Assembly: GCA_905215775.1 (NCBI GenBank)
Contig: CAJMRM010000002.1
Location: forward strand, 1 to 64,000
Origin: an uncultured bacterium
GTDB lineage: Bacteria; Bacillota; Clostridia; Lachnospirales; Lachnospiraceae
DNA length: 64,000 nt
Direction of reading: 5' to 3'
How positions within the stretch are numbered: the stretch's first letter is position 1; every line of letters starts with the position of its first letter. Position numbers and translations under genes: made by a program. Shown piece after piece: positions 33,853-42,861 of the stretch. The notes beneath the pieces were generated by a model, which was given only the letters and a program-made list of their open reading frames with translations, searched no databases and was not told the origin of the DNA.

Positions 33853-35484
33853 ATGAAAAAGCGTTTTTTAAGTTTGACCCTGGCTTTATGTATGGTTTTG
33901 ACAGCTTGTGGAAGCGGAGGTAAAGAAAAACCGTCTACTACGGAATCCGCATCCGCTCCTTCAGAGACATCTGCGGAATCCGCATCTGCTGGAGTAGAAA
34001 AAGGCCCCGTCCAGGCGTCTGAAAACGAAAATATCTCTTCTAAGGATACTCTGGTAGTTGCTTTTGACAGAGAACCAGCAACTCTAGACCCTCTTGGAAA
34101 CAATGTAACCGTAAAACGTATGATTGAAGGAAGTATTTTCGATACTCTTCTGGAATTTAATGAAAATATGGAACCTTCCCCCTGTCTTGCTGAAAGCTGG
34201 GAACAAATAGACGAACTGACCTGGAAATTCAATCTTCGAAAAGATGTAAAATTCCATAATGGTGATCCTCTCACTTCTAAAGATGTAAAATTTAGCTTTT
34301 TAAGAGTCAGCAACGGAACTTTAGGAAACGATGCAGCTGCCCAGTTCGATCCAACTGGATACGAAACCCCTGACGATTACACATTCATCCTAAAAACCCT
34401 GGAGCCATGGGCATTTACAGAAGCTCAGGTATGTTCTGAAGCCCTTAGCATTGTTCCAGAAAAAGTAGTGACAGAAATGGGGGATGACGCATTCGGACGT
34501 GCTCCTGTCGGAAGCGGTGCATACAAATTCGTTTCCTGGACTGCAGGCGATAATATTACAGTGGAAAGAAACGATGATTACTGGAGAGATAAATCTATCT
34601 TAAAAACAATCAAATTCCGTATCATCACCGAAGCCGCCAGCCGTACCATTGATCTGGAAAGCGGCGGCGTTGACATCACTTTGGGACTTCCCACCACAGA
34701 CGCAGACCGTATTGAAGAAAATCCTGATACTCAGCTCATTGTCAGCACTGGTGCTACGGACCGCTATATTGCGTTTAACTGTCAGAAAGATATATTCAAG
34801 GATAAACGTGTTCGCCAGGCTTTAAACTACGCAACCGATAAAGAATCTATCCGCGTCGTATGCTACGGAGAAAACACCTCCGAGACCATGGACAGCGTAG
34901 TTCCCAGTACCCTCCTTGGACACATTTCTTCTCTTAAGCAGTACGATTATAACATCGAAAAAGCGAAGGAACTTTTAAAGGAAGCTGGAGTTGAAGACGG
35001 CTTTGAAGTAGAGTTTATGTACTTGGCCAACTCCACAAATAATATGCTGGCAGAACTCCTCCAGCAGATGTGGAGCCAGGTAGGCGTTACTCTTGTATTG
35101 AAACCCACAGAATCCGGAGCACTTACCACATCCTTAAATAAGGGGGAGCAGGAGCTGTGCTGTGCCGGAACAAGTTATGGCCTATTCGAAGCCGGAGCTG
35201 GATTATATAATATGTTCCATAGCGAAAGAATGTATTCTGGAAGTGCCCGATCCAATCTCTCAAGCCCGGAAGTGGATAAGGTCCTCGATGAGATCAATAT
35301 CACCTCTGACGCAGAAAAACGTGCAGAGCTTGTAGGACAGGCCCAGGAACTGATTCATGAAGAATCGCCGTTTATTTATATTGCTTTTACAAAAAACATC
35401 ATCGGCGCTGGAAGCAAAATACGCGGATTTGTTCCTACTCCTACGGCCATGTATGATTTCAGAACCGTATACTTCGTAGAATAA
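33853..35484 (+). CDS. oppA: Peptide ABC transporter substrate-binding lipoprotein
   Basis: A 543-residue SBP_bac_5 family binding protein. The lipoprotein signal ends LTAC with Cys19, and an S/A/E-rich tether (about residues 24-58) follows. The fold signatures are present: EPATLDPLGNN at the start, LAESWEQIDELTWKFNLRKD, and KDKRVRQALNYATDKE. First gene of a rightward six-gene operon with AGGAGG ribosome binding site. The gene is AT-richer than the first opp cluster and is not a recent copy of the 572-residue protein at 1-2.8 kb. Ligand could be peptides, including D-amino-acid or cell-wall peptides given the hydrolase in the operon. Confidence 0.93.
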   Translation: MKKRFLSLTLALCMVLTACGSGGKEKPSTTESASAPSETSAESASAGVEKGPVQASENENISSKDTLVVAFDREPATLDPLGNNVTVKRMIEGSIFDTLLEFNENMEPSPCLAESWEQIDELTWKFNLRKDVKFHNGDPLTSKDVKFSFLRVSNGTLGNDAAAQFDPTGYETPDDYTFILKTLEPWAFTEAQVCSEALSIVPEKVVTEMGDDAFGRAPVGSGAYKFVSWTAGDNITVERNDDYWRDKSILKTIKFRIITEAASRTIDLESGGVDITLGLPTTDADRIEENPDTQLIVSTGATDRYIAFNCQKDIFKDKRVRQALNYATDKESIRVVCYGENTSETMDSVVPSTLLGHISSLKQYDYNIEKAKELLKEAGVEDGFEVEFMYLANSTNNMLAELLQQMWSQVGVTLVLKPTESGALTTSLNKGEQELCCAGTSYGLFEAGAGLYNMFHSERMYSGSARSNLSSPEVDKVLDEINITSDAEKRAELVGQAQELIHEESPFIYIAFTKNIIGAGSKIRGFVPTPTAMYDFRTVYFVE

Positions 35485-35594
35485 TATTTTTTCAACCAGA
35501 CTCATACTGACTGATTCCGAGGGCCTTTTGGGAATAGACGATATTTTCTCATACCAGAAGGCTCCCGGCTAATCCAGAGAAAGGAGGTTCCAAC

Positions 35595-36521
35595 ATGCTG
35601 AAATACATTGGCCGGCGGCTGCTCATGATGATTCCAGTCATGCTGGGAGTTATTCTGATCGTTTTTACTTTAATGTATATCACTCCCGGTGATCCTGTGG
35701 ATACCCTTCTAGGTGATGATGCAACTCCTGAAATGGCAGAACAGCTGCGGGAAGAACTTGGACTCAACGGGACCTATATTGAACGTCTAGGTAAATATCT
35801 AGTAAATCTGGCCCATGGAGATCTGGGAATCTGCTACTCCACAAAGCAGCCTGTCATGGACCGAATTATCCAGACCTTTCCCAACTCTCTAAAGCTTGCG
35901 GGATGCTCTGTGCTTCTTTCTGTTGCGATCGGGCTGACTCTCGGTATCGTATCTGCTGTAAAACAGTATTCTCTTTTTGATAATATCGCCATGACCCTTG
36001 CCATGATCGGAAACGCCATGCCGAACTTCTGGCAGGGACTTCTCCTGATGCTTCTATTCGCCCTGCACTGGAAAATACTTCCTGCCTCTGGCTTTGATGG
36101 ATGGACCTATATGATCCTTCCTGCGATTACCATTGGTACCAGTTCTGCGGCGGCTGTCGCCAGAATGACCAGATCCAGTATGCTGGAGGTCATCCGGCAG
36201 GACTACATCACAACTGCTGAGGCAAAGGGCCAGACGGAACTGAAAATCATTATCTTCCATGCCCTTAAAAATGCCTTGATCCCTGTTATTACCACCATCG
36301 GCATCCAGTTTGGCCATCTTCTTGGCGGTGCTGTTCTGACAGAATCCATTTTTGCAGTGCCAGGCGTTGGAAAGATGATGGTTGATGCCATCAAGGCAAG
36401 GAACTATCCCGTTGTCCAGGGCGGTGTACTTATGGTAGCCCTTACATTCAGCCTTGTAAACCTGGCCGTGGATATCCTGTACGCTTTTGTTGATCCACGA
36501 ATCCGTTCACAATACAAGTAA
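35595..36521 (+). CDS. oppB: Peptide ABC transporter permease (OppB/DppB type)
   Basis: A 308-residue permease with the OppB features: N-terminal membrane segment (residues 9-29), the ITPGDPVDTLLGDDAT stretch, five further segments, an EAA-type loop (about residues 205-225) and a VDPRIRSQ end. It lies 110 bp after the binding-protein gene, a gap without another gene and with only weak hairpin potential. GAAAGGAGG precedes the ATG. It pairs with the OppC-type permease 12 bp downstream. Confidence 0.94.
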   Translation: MLKYIGRRLLMMIPVMLGVILIVFTLMYITPGDPVDTLLGDDATPEMAEQLREELGLNGTYIERLGKYLVNLAHGDLGICYSTKQPVMDRIIQTFPNSLKLAGCSVLLSVAIGLTLGIVSAVKQYSLFDNIAMTLAMIGNAMPNFWQGLLLMLLFALHWKILPASGFDGWTYMILPAITIGTSSAAAVARMTRSSMLEVIRQDYITTAEAKGQTELKIIIFHALKNALIPVITTIGIQFGHLLGGAVLTESIFAVPGVGKMMVDAIKARNYPVVQGGVLMVALTFSLVNLAVDILYAFVDPRIRSQYK

Positions 36522-36533
36522 GGGGGTGGCAAT

Positions 36534-37427
36534 ATGGAAAAAACAAAGGAATTAACAGCATCCTCTGAGGCTGGTTCCATCAAAAAACGAAGTCAGGTCA
36601 AGGAGGTATGGAGACGGTTCTGCCGAAATAAACAGGCCATGGTCGGTATGTGCATGCTTCTTCTGCTGATCTTTGCCGCTATTTTTGCTGACGTCATAGC
36701 GCCCTACGATCCCGTGGAGCAGGACATTATCAACCGTTTAAAACCACCCTCATCTGCCCACTGGTTCGGAACCGACGAACTGGGACGAGATATTTTCAGC
36801 CGTATTCTCTATGGTAGCCGTATTTCCCTCACTGTCGGTCTGATTGCCGTAGGACTCTCCAGCATCGTTGGCTGCGCCCTTGGGGCCATAGCTGGATATT
36901 ATGGCGGCGTACTTGACAATATAATTATGCGATGTACTGACGTACTAATGGCAATCCCAAGCATTCTTCTAAATATTTCCATTGTAGCAGCGTTGGGAAC
37001 CGGACTCCAGAATGTAATGATCGCCATAGGAATTTCCAGTGTTCCTGCCTACTGCCGTATTATGCGTGCATCCCTTCTTTCATTGAAGGAACAGGAATTT
37101 GTAGATGCTTCCCGTGCAGCCGGAGCCAGTGACGTTCATATTATCATCCATCATATTCTACCAAATAGCCTTGCCCCTCTGATCGTCCAGGCAACTTTAA
37201 AAATCGGAGGTGCCATTCTTTCCTGTGCCAGTATGAGCTTTATCGGACTCGGAATTGTACCGCCTACACCAGAATGGGGCGCAATGCTCTCCACTGGCAG
37301 GGATTTTTTAAGGGATGCGCCGCACCTGACTGCTTTCCCTGGAATGGCTATCATGTTCGCTGTATTTGCCATGAACTTAATGGGTGATGGATTGCGGGAC
37401 GCTCTGGATCCCAAGCTGAAAAACTAG
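36534..37427 (+). CDS. oppC: Peptide ABC transporter permease (OppC/DppC type)
   Basis: A 297-residue permease with the OppC layout: a hydrophilic N-terminal extension, WRRFCRNKQAMVGM before the first membrane segment, the HWFGTDELGRDIFSRILYG family block (about residues 79-97), and an EAA loop near VDASRAAGASDVHIIIHHILP. The end, GDGLRDALDPKL, is canonical. It is 12 bp downstream of oppB and 13 bp upstream of the first ATPase gene. Confidence 0.95.
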   Translation: MEKTKELTASSEAGSIKKRSQVKEVWRRFCRNKQAMVGMCMLLLLIFAAIFADVIAPYDPVEQDIINRLKPPSSAHWFGTDELGRDIFSRILYGSRISLTVGLIAVGLSSIVGCALGAIAGYYGGVLDNIIMRCTDVLMAIPSILLNISIVAALGTGLQNVMIAIGISSVPAYCRIMRASLLSLKEQEFVDASRAAGASDVHIIIHHILPNSLAPLIVQATLKIGGAILSCASMSFIGLGIVPPTPEWGAMLSTGRDFLRDAPHLTAFPGMAIMFAVFAMNLMGDGLRDALDPKLKN

Positions 37428-37440
37428 GGGGTGAATCTGA

Positions 37441-38409
37441 ATGAATGAGCACACAAACCTTTTAGAAATCAAGGACCTTACAGTGCACTATGTGACTGTG
37501 GACGGTACTGTCCATGCTGTTGAAAATCTGAATCTTACTCTTCCCGAAGGAAAAACCCTGGGACTGGTGGGGGAAACAGGAGCGGGAAAAACTACAACCG
37601 TTAAAGCGATCATGCAGATTCTCCCGGATCCGCCTGCAAAAATCCTAAATGGAGAAGTCATTTTCTGCGGGGAAGATCTTCTGAAAAAAAATAAAAAATC
37701 CATGAGAAAAATCCGTGGGAAACAGATCTCCATGATTTTCCAGGATCCCATGACATCTCTGAATCCTGTAATCACAGTTGGAGAACAGATTATGGAGGTA
37801 ATCCGGCTCCACGATAAAAAAATGAGTAAGAAGGATGCTTATACCAAGGCCTGCGAAATGCTGGAACTTGTAGGAATTAAAGCGGACCGGGCTGGCGATT
37901 ATCCGCACCAGTTCTCTGGAGGTATGAAACAGCGTGTGATCATTGCCATGGCTCTGGCTTGTAACCCCAGACTTCTTATTGCAGATGAACCCACCACTGC
38001 TTTAGATGTTACGATCCAGGCACAGGTGCTGGAGCTGATGAGAAAACTTAAGGCCAAATACCAGACCTCCATGATCATGATCACCCACGATCTGGGAATC
38101 GTAGCAGAAATATGCGACTATGTAGCCGTTATGTATGCCGGTGAAATTGTAGAATACGGAAACAGAGAGCAATTATTCCATCGTCCATCCCATCCTTATA
38201 CAAAAGGCCTGTTTGCATGTATTCCAAATCTGATGGAGGAAGAGACTACGTTGATTCCCATTGAGGGGATGACCCCTGACCCTACAAACCTACCGGTTGG
38301 CTGCCGTTTCCATCCCCGCTGTCCATATGCGACAGAAGAATGTTCAAAAACGAATCCTGCCAGTAAAGAAATCGAAAATGGGCACCATGTCAAGTGCCTG
38401 CACATATAA
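37441..38409 (+). CDS. oppD: Peptide ABC transporter ATPase (OppD/DppD type)
   Basis: A 322-residue ATPase. Walker A is GETGAGKT, the Q-loop lies at MIFQDPMTSLNP, the signature reads QFSGGMKQR, and Walker B is LLIADEPTTALD. The C-terminal OppD/F extension has the cysteine cluster GCRFHPRCPYA plus C-terminal Cys, which in some homologues holds an iron-sulfur centre. It should pair with the following OppF as a heterodimer. Confidence 0.96.
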   Translation: MNEHTNLLEIKDLTVHYVTVDGTVHAVENLNLTLPEGKTLGLVGETGAGKTTTVKAIMQILPDPPAKILNGEVIFCGEDLLKKNKKSMRKIRGKQISMIFQDPMTSLNPVITVGEQIMEVIRLHDKKMSKKDAYTKACEMLELVGIKADRAGDYPHQFSGGMKQRVIIAMALACNPRLLIADEPTTALDVTIQAQVLELMRKLKAKYQTSMIMITHDLGIVAEICDYVAVMYAGEIVEYGNREQLFHRPSHPYTKGLFACIPNLMEEETTLIPIEGMTPDPTNLPVGCRFHPRCPYATEECSKTNPASKEIENGHHVKCLHI

Positions 38410-38427
38410 AGGAAGGAGGGATTGATC

Positions 38428-39384
38428 ATGAGTGAGAATATATTGGAAGTCCGTCATTTAAAAAAGTATTTTCCGACCAAACGCGGACTGCTCCATGCGG
38501 TTGACGATGTAAATTTCTCCATTAAAAAAGGTACTACCATGGGGCTGGTCGGAGAATCCGGATGCGGAAAGTCAACGGTTGGCCGTCTGATCTTAAGGCT
38601 TACGGAAGCGACAGATGGGGAAATCCTCTTTTATGACGACGATATCAGAAAATACGACCGTGAAAAAATGCGCCACGCACGGAGAAGGCTCCAGATTGTT
38701 TTCCAGGATCCTTACGCCTCTTTAGACGGGAGAAAAAGCATATTTGAAAGTATTGCTGAGCCCCTTCAGGTTCAAAAAATATATCAAAACAAAAAAGAAA
38801 TGGAAGAAAAAGTTTACGAGCTCATGGCCACTGCCGGTCTTGCCAGGCGCCTTGCCAATTCATATCCTCATGAACTGGATGGCGGAAGAAGACAACGTGT
38901 AGGAATTGCACGAGCCCTGGCCTTAAATCCAGACTTTCTTGTTCTCGACGAACCCGTTTCCGCGTTAGATGTCTCTATTCAGGCGCAGGTATTGAATCTG
39001 ATGGAGCAATTACAGGACCAGATGGGACTCACCTATTTGTTTATTTCCCATGATCTAAGCGTGGTAAAACATATCAGTGATGAAATTGCTGTTATGTATC
39101 TGGGACAAATCGTTGAAAAAGCTGAATGCAGGGACCTTTTTAAGCACCCATCTCATCCTTATACCCAGGCTCTGTTAAGCGCAGTTCCAATTCCATCGAT
39201 TGATTATCATGTGGATCGGATTGTGCTGGAAGGGGATGTTCCAAGTCCCATCAATCCATCCCCTGGCTGCCGCTTTTCCGGAAGATGCCGTTTCTGCAAG
39301 GAAAAATGCCGTCACGAAACACCCGAATTACAAGATACTGGTAATGGTCATATGGTTGCCTGCCATTTTGTAGATGAATTTTAA
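38428..39384 (+). CDS. oppF: Peptide ABC transporter ATPase (OppF/DppF type)
   Basis: A 318-residue ATPase with Walker A GESGCGKS, Q-loop VFQDPYASLD and Walker B LVLDEPVSALD. The ABC signature reads HELDGGRRQR, with Asp replacing the usual Ser of LSGGQ. This variant occurs in other OppF-like proteins as far as I recall, and may make one of the two ATP sites slow. The C-terminal cysteine cluster (GCRFSGRCRFCKEKC) is present. Start is ATG 38428 behind GGAGGG, not the ATT/ATG codons just upstream. Confidence 0.94.
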   Translation: MSENILEVRHLKKYFPTKRGLLHAVDDVNFSIKKGTTMGLVGESGCGKSTVGRLILRLTEATDGEILFYDDDIRKYDREKMRHARRRLQIVFQDPYASLDGRKSIFESIAEPLQVQKIYQNKKEMEEKVYELMATAGLARRLANSYPHELDGGRRQRVGIARALALNPDFLVLDEPVSALDVSIQAQVLNLMEQLQDQMGLTYLFISHDLSVVKHISDEIAVMYLGQIVEKAECRDLFKHPSHPYTQALLSAVPIPSIDYHVDRIVLEGDVPSPINPSPGCRFSGRCRFCKEKCRHETPELQDTGNGHMVACHFVDEF

Positions 39385-39411
39385 ACAAAAAAATCAAGAA
39401 AGGAAGAAGCT

Positions 39412-40353
39412 ATGGAACTGCGATTGGAGTCATTCATTCAAGATACAATTAAAAGGAAATTAGATTTATACCATGTTGTTGTCCGCCAGCACGGACAAAT
39501 TATCGGTAAATTCGACTGGCGTGAAAACCGCCGGGAGGATATTCACTCCGTCAGCAAAAGCTTTCTCAGCATCGCCATTGGCATTGCCATTGATGAGGGA
39601 ATCCTCCATTTGGACGAAAAACCGTCTGAAATATTTTCCGATAAGCTTCCGGAAAATCCGTCAGAAAATTTACTTTCTATGACAATCCGTGATATGATCA
39701 TGATGGCTACTGGACATGACCATTTTATTTTACAAGGCTATTCTGCTGCTGATGACAGACCGGTTCGTGATGCCATTGAAAACGATGATTGGGTTCAATA
39801 TGCCCTGGAATTTGATGTTCCATACAAACCCGGGACCTACTGGAAATATAATAATTTCGGTCCATACTTGACGTCTGTTATCATTCAGGAACGAACCGGA
39901 GAACGTCTTGTGGACTGGCTAAAGCCTCGTCTGTTCACCCCCCTCGGCATACGCAATCCCCAGTGGCTGGAATCTGTAAAAGGATATACTCTGGGATGCG
40001 GCGGGCTTCATCTTTCCACAGAAGAATTATCCAGATTTGGTCAGCTTTGCCTTAATAAGGGTCAATGGGAAGGAAAACAGCTGGTTTCCTCTTCCTGGAT
40101 TGAAGAAGCCACTGCCTGTCAGATTTCTAATAAAATCGAAGGAAAAGTCCAGCATCCGGATGAATGCGCTGGATACGGATATTTTTTCTGGAGATGTTCC
40201 AGAGACAATGCATACTGTGGGAACGGTTATGCCGGACAGAGAATTTTTGTCCTTCCCGAGCAGGATGCCTGTATCGCAATTACCGCTCACGAATTTAACT
40301 CTGGGTCGGTTTCTGACTGCGTATGGAATCACATCGTTCCTCAGCTAAAGTAA
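39412..40353 (+). CDS. Serine hydrolase of the beta-lactamase/D-aminopeptidase family
   Basis: A 313-residue class C beta-lactamase-fold enzyme. The nucleophile motif is SVSK (Ser46, Lys49), the second motif is YNN (Tyr146, Asn148), and the third is degenerate (HEFNSG near the end in place of KTG). No signal peptide is visible, so it should work in the cytoplasm. As last gene of the opp operon (27 bp spacing, AAGGAAG site) it probably hydrolyses the imported peptide or an amide on it, for example a D-amino-acid peptide; esterase or lactamase activity is also possible. A/T-rich codon use matches the rest of the module. Confidence 0.88.
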   Translation: MELRLESFIQDTIKRKLDLYHVVVRQHGQIIGKFDWRENRREDIHSVSKSFLSIAIGIAIDEGILHLDEKPSEIFSDKLPENPSENLLSMTIRDMIMMATGHDHFILQGYSAADDRPVRDAIENDDWVQYALEFDVPYKPGTYWKYNNFGPYLTSVIIQERTGERLVDWLKPRLFTPLGIRNPQWLESVKGYTLGCGGLHLSTEELSRFGQLCLNKGQWEGKQLVSSSWIEEATACQISNKIEGKVQHPDECAGYGYFFWRCSRDNAYCGNGYAGQRIFVLPEQDACIAITAHEFNSGSVSDCVWNHIVPQLK

Positions 40354-40376
40354 AACAGTACATAGAGAGACGCGCC

Positions 40377-40406
40377 ATCCCCAGTTCCCAAAAAGGTACT
40401 GGGGAT
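40377..40406. terminator. Hairpin after the Opp module
   Basis: ATCCCCAGT (40377-40385) and ACTGGGGAT (40398-40406) pair with a short loop, 24 bp after the last gene of the operon. No T run, so a weak terminator at best. The rest of the gap to 40602 holds only a promoter and AT-rich sequence. Confidence 0.5.
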
Positions 40407-40518
40407 AATCTGTATACCTCCTCTTCGCCATCCATAGCATATCTCCCCTCTCTACCAAAATACTTACAATTCGTATCTGCAGTACTAGCCGGCTAATCAT
40501 CTATAATATTTGTAAATC

Positions 40519-40547
40519 TTGCGTAGGATTATACTATCTGCTACAAT
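40519..40547 (+). promoter_or_regulatory. Promoter of the Nim-like/bile salt hydrolase pair
   Basis: TTGCGT (40519-40524), 17 bp, TACAAT (40542-40547), 56 bp upstream of the start codon. Confidence 0.55.
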
Positions 40548-40602
40548 AATATTACCATGCAAATTACTTTTTCATAATATATCAGCCAAAGGAGGTCCTC
40601 CT

Positions 40603-41097
40603 ATGTTCCGCAATATGAGACGCTCCAGACAGCAGCTGGACCATGCAGAAACCGTAAAGATCCTGCAGTCCGGAACCACCGGCGTTCTGGGACTTACAGG
40701 TGACGGCGGTTATCCCTATGCCGTTCCCATCAATTATGTATATGAGGATGGAAAAATTTATTTTCATGGCGCGAAGTCGGGCCATAAATACGATTCCATA
40801 AAAAAACAGGACAAGGTTTCCTTATGTGTGATCGAAAAAGAGGACATTATAAAAGAGGAGCTTACCACATATTTTCGCAGCGTGATCCTGTTCGGGCGTG
40901 CCAGGATCCTGGAGACCGACGAGGAAATCCTCCATGCCGCCAGGGTCTTCAGCCTCCGATACAACGGAGACCGGGATCTTGTGGAGCAGGAGATCCAGAA
41001 AGAATGGAACGCTTTATGCTGTGTGGAGATCTCCATTGACCATATGACCGGGAAAGAGGCCATCGAGCTGACCCGCTCCCGCAGCAGCAAATTTTAA
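40603..41097 (+). CDS. Nim-like flavoprotein (pyridoxamine 5'-phosphate oxidase fold)
   Basis: A 164-residue FMN-binding split-barrel protein. The order FRNMRRSRQQL, TTGVLGLTGDGGYPYAVPINY and KIYFHGAKSGHKYDSI matches the NimA group, whose members reduce 5-nitroimidazole drugs, and related heme or flavin oxidoreductases. The GHK histidine region used for cofactor contact is present. Start is ATG 40603 behind AAAGGAGG. The bile salt hydrolase gene follows by 14 bp, so the two should be co-transcribed. Family membership does not prove nitroimidazole resistance. Confidence 0.88.
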   Translation: MFRNMRRSRQQLDHAETVKILQSGTTGVLGLTGDGGYPYAVPINYVYEDGKIYFHGAKSGHKYDSIKKQDKVSLCVIEKEDIIKEELTTYFRSVILFGRARILETDEEILHAARVFSLRYNGDRDLVEQEIQKEWNALCCVEISIDHMTGKEAIELTRSRSSKF

Positions 41098-41111
41098 ACC
41101 GGAGGTAATTT

Positions 41112-42086
41112 ATGTGTACAGCAGCATCCTATAAAACAAAAGATTTTTATTTCGGCAGAACCCTGGATTATGAATTCTCCTTTGGGGACCAGGTGACCGT
41201 CACTCCAAGGAATTATCCCTTCCATTTCCGCTTTCAAGGAACCATGGAAGCCCATTATGCCATGATCGGCATGGCCCATGTGGCCGACGATTATCCGCTC
41301 TATTATGAAGCTGTCAATGAAAAGGGCCTGGGAATGGCGGGTCTTAACTTTGTCGGAAATGCCCACTACGGGGAAATGGAGGATGGAAAGGACAACGTGG
41401 CCCAGTTTGAATTTATCCCCTGGATCCTGGGACAGTGCGATTCTGTAAAGGAAGCGCTCCGTCTTCTGGAGCGGATCAATCTGGTCAATACTCCGTTCAG
41501 TGACAGCCTTCCGCTGGCCCAGCTCCACTGGATCCTGGCGGACCGCGAGGAAGCCGTAACAGTGGAATCCGTCCGCTCCGGCATCCACGTATATCCTAAT
41601 CCGGCCGGCGTCCTTACCAATAATCCGCCATTTCCAGAACAGCTGTTTAATCTCAATAACTATATGCACCTGTCGCCAAAGGATCCTGAGAACTGCTTTT
41701 CCCATAAGCTCCCGCTGAAAACCTACTGCCGGGGCATGGGCGCACTGGGTCTGCCGGGAGACTTATCCTCCCAGTCCCGCTTTGTCCGCGCGGCCTTTGT
41801 AAAGCTGAACTCTGTATCGGGTGACTCTGAAGAAGAGAGTGTCAGCCAGTTTTTCCACATTCTGGGCTCTGTGGACCAGCAGAAGGGCTGCTCGGATCTG
41901 GGAAACGGGAATTTTGAGATGACCCTGTATACCTGCTGCTGCAACGGAGATAAGGGTATCTATTATTACACCACCTATGGAAACCATCAGATCACTGCCG
42001 TAGATATGCACCGGGAGGATCTGGAGGGCAACCGGTTAATTCCGTATCCCCTGGTACAAACGGAGCAGATCCTATTCCAGAATTAA
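41112..42086 (+). CDS. bsh: Bile salt hydrolase (choloylglycine hydrolase family)
   Basis: A 324-residue Ntn-type amidase that should deconjugate glycine- or taurine-bile acids; the closest alternative is a penicillin V acylase or N-acyl-homoserine-lactone-type amidase. After Met removal Cys2 becomes the nucleophile. The other conserved positions are Arg16 and Asp19 (GRTLDYE), Asn79 (GMAGLNF), Asn171 (LTNNPPF) and an Arg in SRFVRAAF (223-230). The LTNNPPFPEQLFNLNNY block favours bile salt hydrolase. No signal peptide, so intracellular. GGAGG precedes the ATG. Strong sign of a gut habitat. Confidence 0.92.
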   Translation: MCTAASYKTKDFYFGRTLDYEFSFGDQVTVTPRNYPFHFRFQGTMEAHYAMIGMAHVADDYPLYYEAVNEKGLGMAGLNFVGNAHYGEMEDGKDNVAQFEFIPWILGQCDSVKEALRLLERINLVNTPFSDSLPLAQLHWILADREEAVTVESVRSGIHVYPNPAGVLTNNPPFPEQLFNLNNYMHLSPKDPENCFSHKLPLKTYCRGMGALGLPGDLSSQSRFVRAAFVKLNSVSGDSEEESVSQFFHILGSVDQQKGCSDLGNGNFEMTLYTCCCNGDKGIYYYTTYGNHQITAVDMHREDLEGNRLIPYPLVQTEQILFQN

Positions 42087-42149
42087 TCCAGGGAGACTGG
42101 CTGACCTCCGGGCAGCTCCTGGAAAGCGAAGCAGTCTCCTGAGCGAATC

Positions 42150-42191
42150 AAAACGGCAGGCCCCTGCAGATCCGCAGCGCCCGCCGTTTTT
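42150..42191. terminator. Terminator between bsh and the convergent phosphatidyltransferase gene
   Basis: AAAACGGC (42150-42157) and GCCGTTTTT (42183-42191) enclose a partly paired GC-rich loop. A further hairpin (GAGACTG/CAGTCTC) lies just after the bsh stop codon at about 42093-42137. Confidence 0.75.
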
Positions 42192-42198
42192 CTTTGCT

Positions 42199-42759
42199 TT
42201 ACACTTCCTTTTTCATTTTCCTGAATACCGGTACATACATGAGCAGAGCTGCTGCCATGACCGCCATCATAAACAGGATCAGACCGTTTGCAGCGGCCTC
42301 CGGCATTTCGTACCACAGGAACAATACCAGCATTCCCACAAACAGCAGGGCTGTGCATACCTTTCCGAACCACATTGCGCCATCCAGCTTCTTTCCTCTC
42401 CTTAAGAGGATCAGCCCCATGAGCGCCATATAGCCCTCCTTTACCGCCAGAAGAGCCACCAGGGCCCACATCAAAGGATACCTGAACGCCAGGCAGAGAG
42501 CCAGGGCTCCATGGGTCAGCTTATCCGCCAGAGGATCCACAAACTTCCCCAGCTCCGTAACCATATGGAACCGCCGGGCTACCCAGCCGTCCAGAAGGTC
42601 TGTCACACTGGAAATAAAGACCACAGCCGCAGCCCGGTAAACGTCCTCCCTGGTGCCGGCAGTCAGGTACATATAGCTGAATACCGGAATCATTAAAATT
42701 CGAAAATAGCCCATCAGATTGGGAATCGAAAAGATTTCTTTTCTGCTGATCTTTGCCAT
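42199..42759 (-). CDS. pgsA: CDP-alcohol phosphatidyltransferase (PgsA-like)
   Basis: A 186-residue membrane enzyme that moves a phosphatidyl group from CDP-diacylglycerol to an alcohol, most likely glycerol-3-phosphate in phosphatidylglycerol synthesis. The family signature is intact: DLLDGWVARRF followed by GKFVDPLADK, giving the Asp residues that bind metal. Five or so hydrophobic segments. Start is ATG 42759 behind GGGGTGGAG; a longer in-frame reading upstream would begin inside the promoter. Cardiolipin synthase of the same fold is an alternative. Confidence 0.88.
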   Translation of the reverse strand: MAKISRKEIFSIPNLMGYFRILMIPVFSYMYLTAGTREDVYRAAAVVFISSVTDLLDGWVARRFHMVTELGKFVDPLADKLTHGALALCLAFRYPLMWALVALLAVKEGYMALMGLILLRRGKKLDGAMWFGKVCTALLFVGMLVLFLWYEMPEAAANGLILFMMAVMAAALLMYVPVFRKMKKEV

Positions 42760-42826
42760 ATGCTCCACCCCGTTTTCTTTTTTGGATTCCAGCGGCTTCC
42801 GGACCGCCGTTCTTTTCCATACTTCC

Positions 42827-42855
42827 ATTATAAACGGACTGGGTTCCCAATACAA
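42827..42855 (-). promoter_or_regulatory. Promoter of the phosphatidyltransferase gene
   Basis: On the minus strand TTGTAT (42855-42850), 17 bp, TATAAT (42832-42827), in the gap after spmB. Its position fixes the start codon downstream at 42759. Confidence 0.7.
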
Positions 42856-42861
42856 CCCCGA

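Noticed and set aside
35485..35594. Terminator between oppA and oppB of the second transporter
   Set aside because: Only short imperfect pairing (TTCC/GGGAA) and no T run, unlike the hairpin in the first opp operon.
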